From contig NC_135146.1 of assembly GCF_051014445.1 (NCBI RefSeq), positions 3,100,001 to 3,164,000 of the forward strand: a DNA stretch of 64,000 nucleotides, read 5' to 3'. Of the stretch, positions 61,415 to 64,000 are shown one piece after another. The notes under the pieces are model-generated. The model had not been told where the DNA came from. It worked only from the letters and a program-made list of their open reading frames with translations, and searched no databases. Within the stretch, counting starts at the first letter, position 1, and each line of letters opens with the position of its first letter. The DNA is from Colletes latitarsis. Its lineage: Eukaryota; Arthropoda; Insecta; Hymenoptera; Colletidae. A program made the position numbers and the translations under genes.

Positions 61415-61930
61415 GTCGTGGGGAAAATCTTCGAAAGACTCCCTCCCACCTCCTTGGGGAGAGGTGGGAGGGGTGTGTGGGATTCCCCGCGCCCGTACAA
61501 CGACAGGCGCGGGACCTACCCACTAAAAACCCCACGGTGACCCTTCGGCACGCTTTGGGAGGATACCGGGAATCGCTCGAAGCATTCTTCCGGTATCCTC
61601 CCCGTGCCCGCGCTTTCGCGCCCATCCTCCGGGGGGACAATCGGTCCCCCCAGTAGACACACTGCCTCATAGCGGCGGGACGGGGCCACTCCATCCCGCC
61701 GCTATCCGTCCCGGGGCCGCGTTTAGTAGCGGCTGCGAGCCCCAACTCGCAACCGCCCGCGACCCCGTTTCCACCCCTCGGCGGCCGGGCGTTCATGGCC
61801 GCATCAGACCGCCGAGGGTGCCTCCCCTTGCGTCGGACCGGTAGGGGGAGGCACTTCTACCCCCAACCGGTCCGACCCGGCGCCGCCTGGCGGGAGGAGG
61901 GTCCCCTCAGGACCCCCCTCCCAGCCTAGG
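61415..61930 (-). other. E3 3' UTR (516 bp)
   Basis: It has the same length and the same hairpins as in E2. The stem CCTCCCACCTC/GAGGTGGGAGG is perfect here, whereas E2 has one mismatch, and the 12-bp stem lies at 61558-61601. Only scattered substitutions separate the two. Confidence 0.88.
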
Positions 61931-63977
61931 TCATCCGCCACGCCGAGGCGGCCGCCCGCGACGCCTCGCGACCGGGCGACGACCTCGGGCCACCGCACGA
62001 GCGCGAGCTTCAGCGCGCCGCTGAAGCTCCCGCTCCCTCCCCGCGGCCTCCTTCTGCAACATTACGTTCTCGCAGAAGGAGGCCACGGCCCTCCACTTCT
62101 CCTCGCTGCCGAGCATGGCGCGCACCACGCCCGGCAGCGAGACATCCCGCCCGACGACGCCGACCAGGACACGGCGCTCCCCCTCCCACGCGGGGCATAC
62201 CTCCAGGGTATGATCCGCCGTGTCCTGCTCAGCGTCGCAGTGGCAGCAACGCGCCGTCGGCTCCTTCCCTATCCGGCACAGGTATCTTCCGAAGCTGCCA
62301 TGCCCGGAAAATACCTGTGCCATCCGGTAGGTGAGGCTGCCATGGCCTCTGTCCAGCCACTCCTTCAGGAGTGGCCGAACCGCCCCGACAGTCCGGTGCC
62401 CCGCGGTTGGCAGAGCCAGCCGCTCCTGCCACGCGAGCAACACGGACTGCCGGGCCTGGCGCTTCAAATCGCCCCAAGCAGGTTCCTGCCCGCCCGGGAC
62501 CGCCCCCACCCCCGCGCGACGGTCGACGCGGTGCCGGTACATCACCGCGTGCGACCGCGCGAGCAGGTCCATGGGCGGCATCCCCGCTAGAACCGTCGCC
62601 GCCTCATGTGACATGGTCCGATACCCGCGGACGACCCTGAGCGCCATGCGCCTCTGCACCCGACGCAGCATAGTCATGCTGCGCCGGGAGGCAGCCAGGT
62701 CGTCCGCCCAGACGGGGGCCCCGTATAGGGCCACCGACTGGACCATTGCCACATAGAGGCGACGAACTCGGCCCGCCGGGCCCCCCAAGTTGGGCAGGAT
62801 CCGGCCCAGAGCCGCAACCATCCTTTCCAACCGGGGGACCAGGCAGCGGAAATGCTCCTCGAAACGCCAGTGGCTATCGAGGATCAGCCCCAGATACCTG
62901 ATCTGGGGCTTCACCTCGATGTCAGCCCCACCCACCCGGATCAGAGGGGGTGGCGGATCCTGCCGAGGTGAATGAAACGCAATCACCTCGGTCTTATGGA
63001 CCGCCACCGTCATCCCCATCCCCCTGATCCGGTCGACGACGCGTTGCGACCCCTCCTCCGCGCGACGCATGGCCCTCCCCCAGTGCGCCCCGACGGCCAG
63101 CACCAGTGTGTCATCCGCATAACACACCGTGCTGACGCCGTCGGGGAGGCCGGCCCGCAACACCGAGTCGTACGCGATGTTCCACAGGAGTGGCCCGAGG
63201 ACCGACCCCTGCGGAACACCACAGTACACCTCCCTCCGCATATCACCATCCCGGCCCGGATACTCGATCCACCTGCCGCGGAGATAATCCCCGACGACCG
63301 CCCTGAGACAAGGGGGGACCCGATGATATTCGAGTCCCCTCCTTATCTCTTCCCAGGGGAGGGTGTTAAAGGCATTGGCAATATCCAAGGATATTGCCAA
63401 TGCCACCCCTCCCCGGGAGACGGCCGCCCCCGAGAGGGCCCTCACACGACCTATCGCGTCGATAGTCGATCGGCCCCCCCGGAAACCGAACTGGCAGTCG
63501 GCCAGACCGGGATCACCCCGCGACAGGTGCTCGACGAGGCGGGCAGCAATCACCCGCTCGAAGAGCTTGCCCACCTCGTCGAGGAGACAAATGGGCCGGT
63601 ATGCGGAGGGAGACTCCGCGGGCCGACCCTCCTTCCGGAGGAGGACCATCCTCGCCACCTTCCAACTGGGGGGGAATCGCCCGTCCCTCAAGCAGCGGTC
63701 GAACAACCGCCTGAGGTCGGCCCCAAGGACGCCCTGGGTCAAGACCCAAACCCGGCCGGGCACACCATCCGGACCCGGGGCCGTGTTACGAACCCCGAGC
63801 CGTCTGATGGCCGCTGCCAGCTCCTCCTGCGTGACCCCCAGCTCGGCCGTCCACTCCACTGGGACAGCCGCCGCCGCCGGAGGACGCGGTCCCCTCTCCC
63901 CAATTGGGAAGAGTGTATTGACCACGTCCTCCAGCAGCCGGGGGTCAAGACCCTCGGTGACGGGGGGCGCCCACGGG
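61931..63977 (-). pseudogene. E3 ORF2 remnant: reverse transcriptase half, no start
   Basis: The frame corresponds to E2 ORF2 residues about 380-1060 and is open throughout, without stop or frameshift. It contains the whole RT (GVPQGSVLGP, CYADD), the RYLGLILD region, the C-terminal C-x2-C-x8-H-x4-C motif and the RRRGRPPRR tail. It lacks the endonuclease, the linker and the native ATG because of 5' truncation. It differs from E2 by a few residues, for example Asp for Val in RDGxMRR and Arg for Cys in YRHxVDRR. It was dead on arrival rather than decayed. Confidence 0.93.
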
Positions 63978-64000
63978 ATCTGGCTCGTACTTTCGCATTT
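63978..64000 (+). repeat. Satellite resumes after E3 (contains its 5'-side target duplication)
   Basis: ATCTGGCTCGTAC at 63978-63990 duplicates 61387-61399, and TTTCGCATTT continues the monomer to the window edge. Confidence 0.93.

Larger units (their letters stand above)
61400..63977 (-). mobile_element. Retrotransposon copy E3, 5'-truncated within ORF2
   Basis: The copy has a T-run of 15 (61400-61414), then a complete 516-bp 3' UTR, then ORF2 up to the point matching E2 base 44980 (codon 379/380). There it stops abruptly at CCCACGGG and the satellite resumes with the duplicated target. ORF1, the 5' UTR and the endonuclease half of ORF2 are absent. It is nearly identical to E2 and therefore young. 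Confidence 0.95.

Noticed and set aside
63010..63249. Small alternative-frame proteins inside the ORF2 copies, such as the 79-codon frames near 179, 44013 and 63010
   Set aside because: They are out-of-frame shadows of the RT coding sequence, conserved only because the copies are recent.

Overview
The window is eukaryotic, almost certainly insect, repetitive DNA. It holds no ordinary host gene. It consists of a long head-to-tail satellite (176-bp monomer, AT-leaning) interrupted by four GC-rich copies of one non-LTR retrotransposon (LINE), all on the minus strand. The retrotransposon has the architecture of the arthropod R1 clade and looks most like its SART-type members. It has a gag-like ORF1 ending in three CCHC zinc knuckles, and an ORF2 with APE endonuclease, reverse transcriptase and a C-terminal CCHC motif. 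The two ORFs join at a TAATG stop/start overlap, and insertions carry about 13-16 bp target-site duplications (TSDs). Each satellite monomer carries TTAGG, the insect telomere motif, twice inside a TTAGGTCAGGG-TTAGGTCTGG block. This supports an insect, perhaps a hymenopteran, and possibly a subtelomeric location. The species cannot be determined.

Layout. 1-4531: copy E1, cut by the left window edge, with ORF2 broken by two nonsense codons and the end of ORF1 frameshifted. 4532-42385: satellite array 1, about 215 monomers, with several block duplications. 42386-48368: copy E2, full length, both ORFs open, long poly(A), apparently intact. 48369-59998: array 2, about 66 monomers, with a tandem 8-monomer repeat and a tandem duplication of a 33-monomer block. 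59999-60330: copy E4, a 301-bp fragment of the element's 3' UTR with its poly(A). 60331-61399: array 3, about six monomers. 61400-63977: copy E3, 5'-truncated inside ORF2. 63978-64000: satellite resumes.

Main result: every junction that can be read falls at the same nucleotide of the monomer, after ATCTGGCTCATAC and before TTTCGC. The element therefore behaves as a sequence-specific parasite of this satellite. Two insertions (E3, E4) have target duplications that carry variants private to the recipient monomer. E4 also has an unoccupied paralogous site inside the window, in the sister block, so the integration can be read base by base. The proposed mechanism is target-primed reverse transcription from a nick in the strand carrying TTAGG. 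The ORF2 endonuclease would make the nick, the T-run at the cut would anneal to the poly(A), and the heavily hairpinned 3' UTR would be the likely RT recognition element.

Limits: similarity was judged by eye, without alignment or database search. Clade placement and the telomere link rest on recalled family knowledge plus visible motifs.
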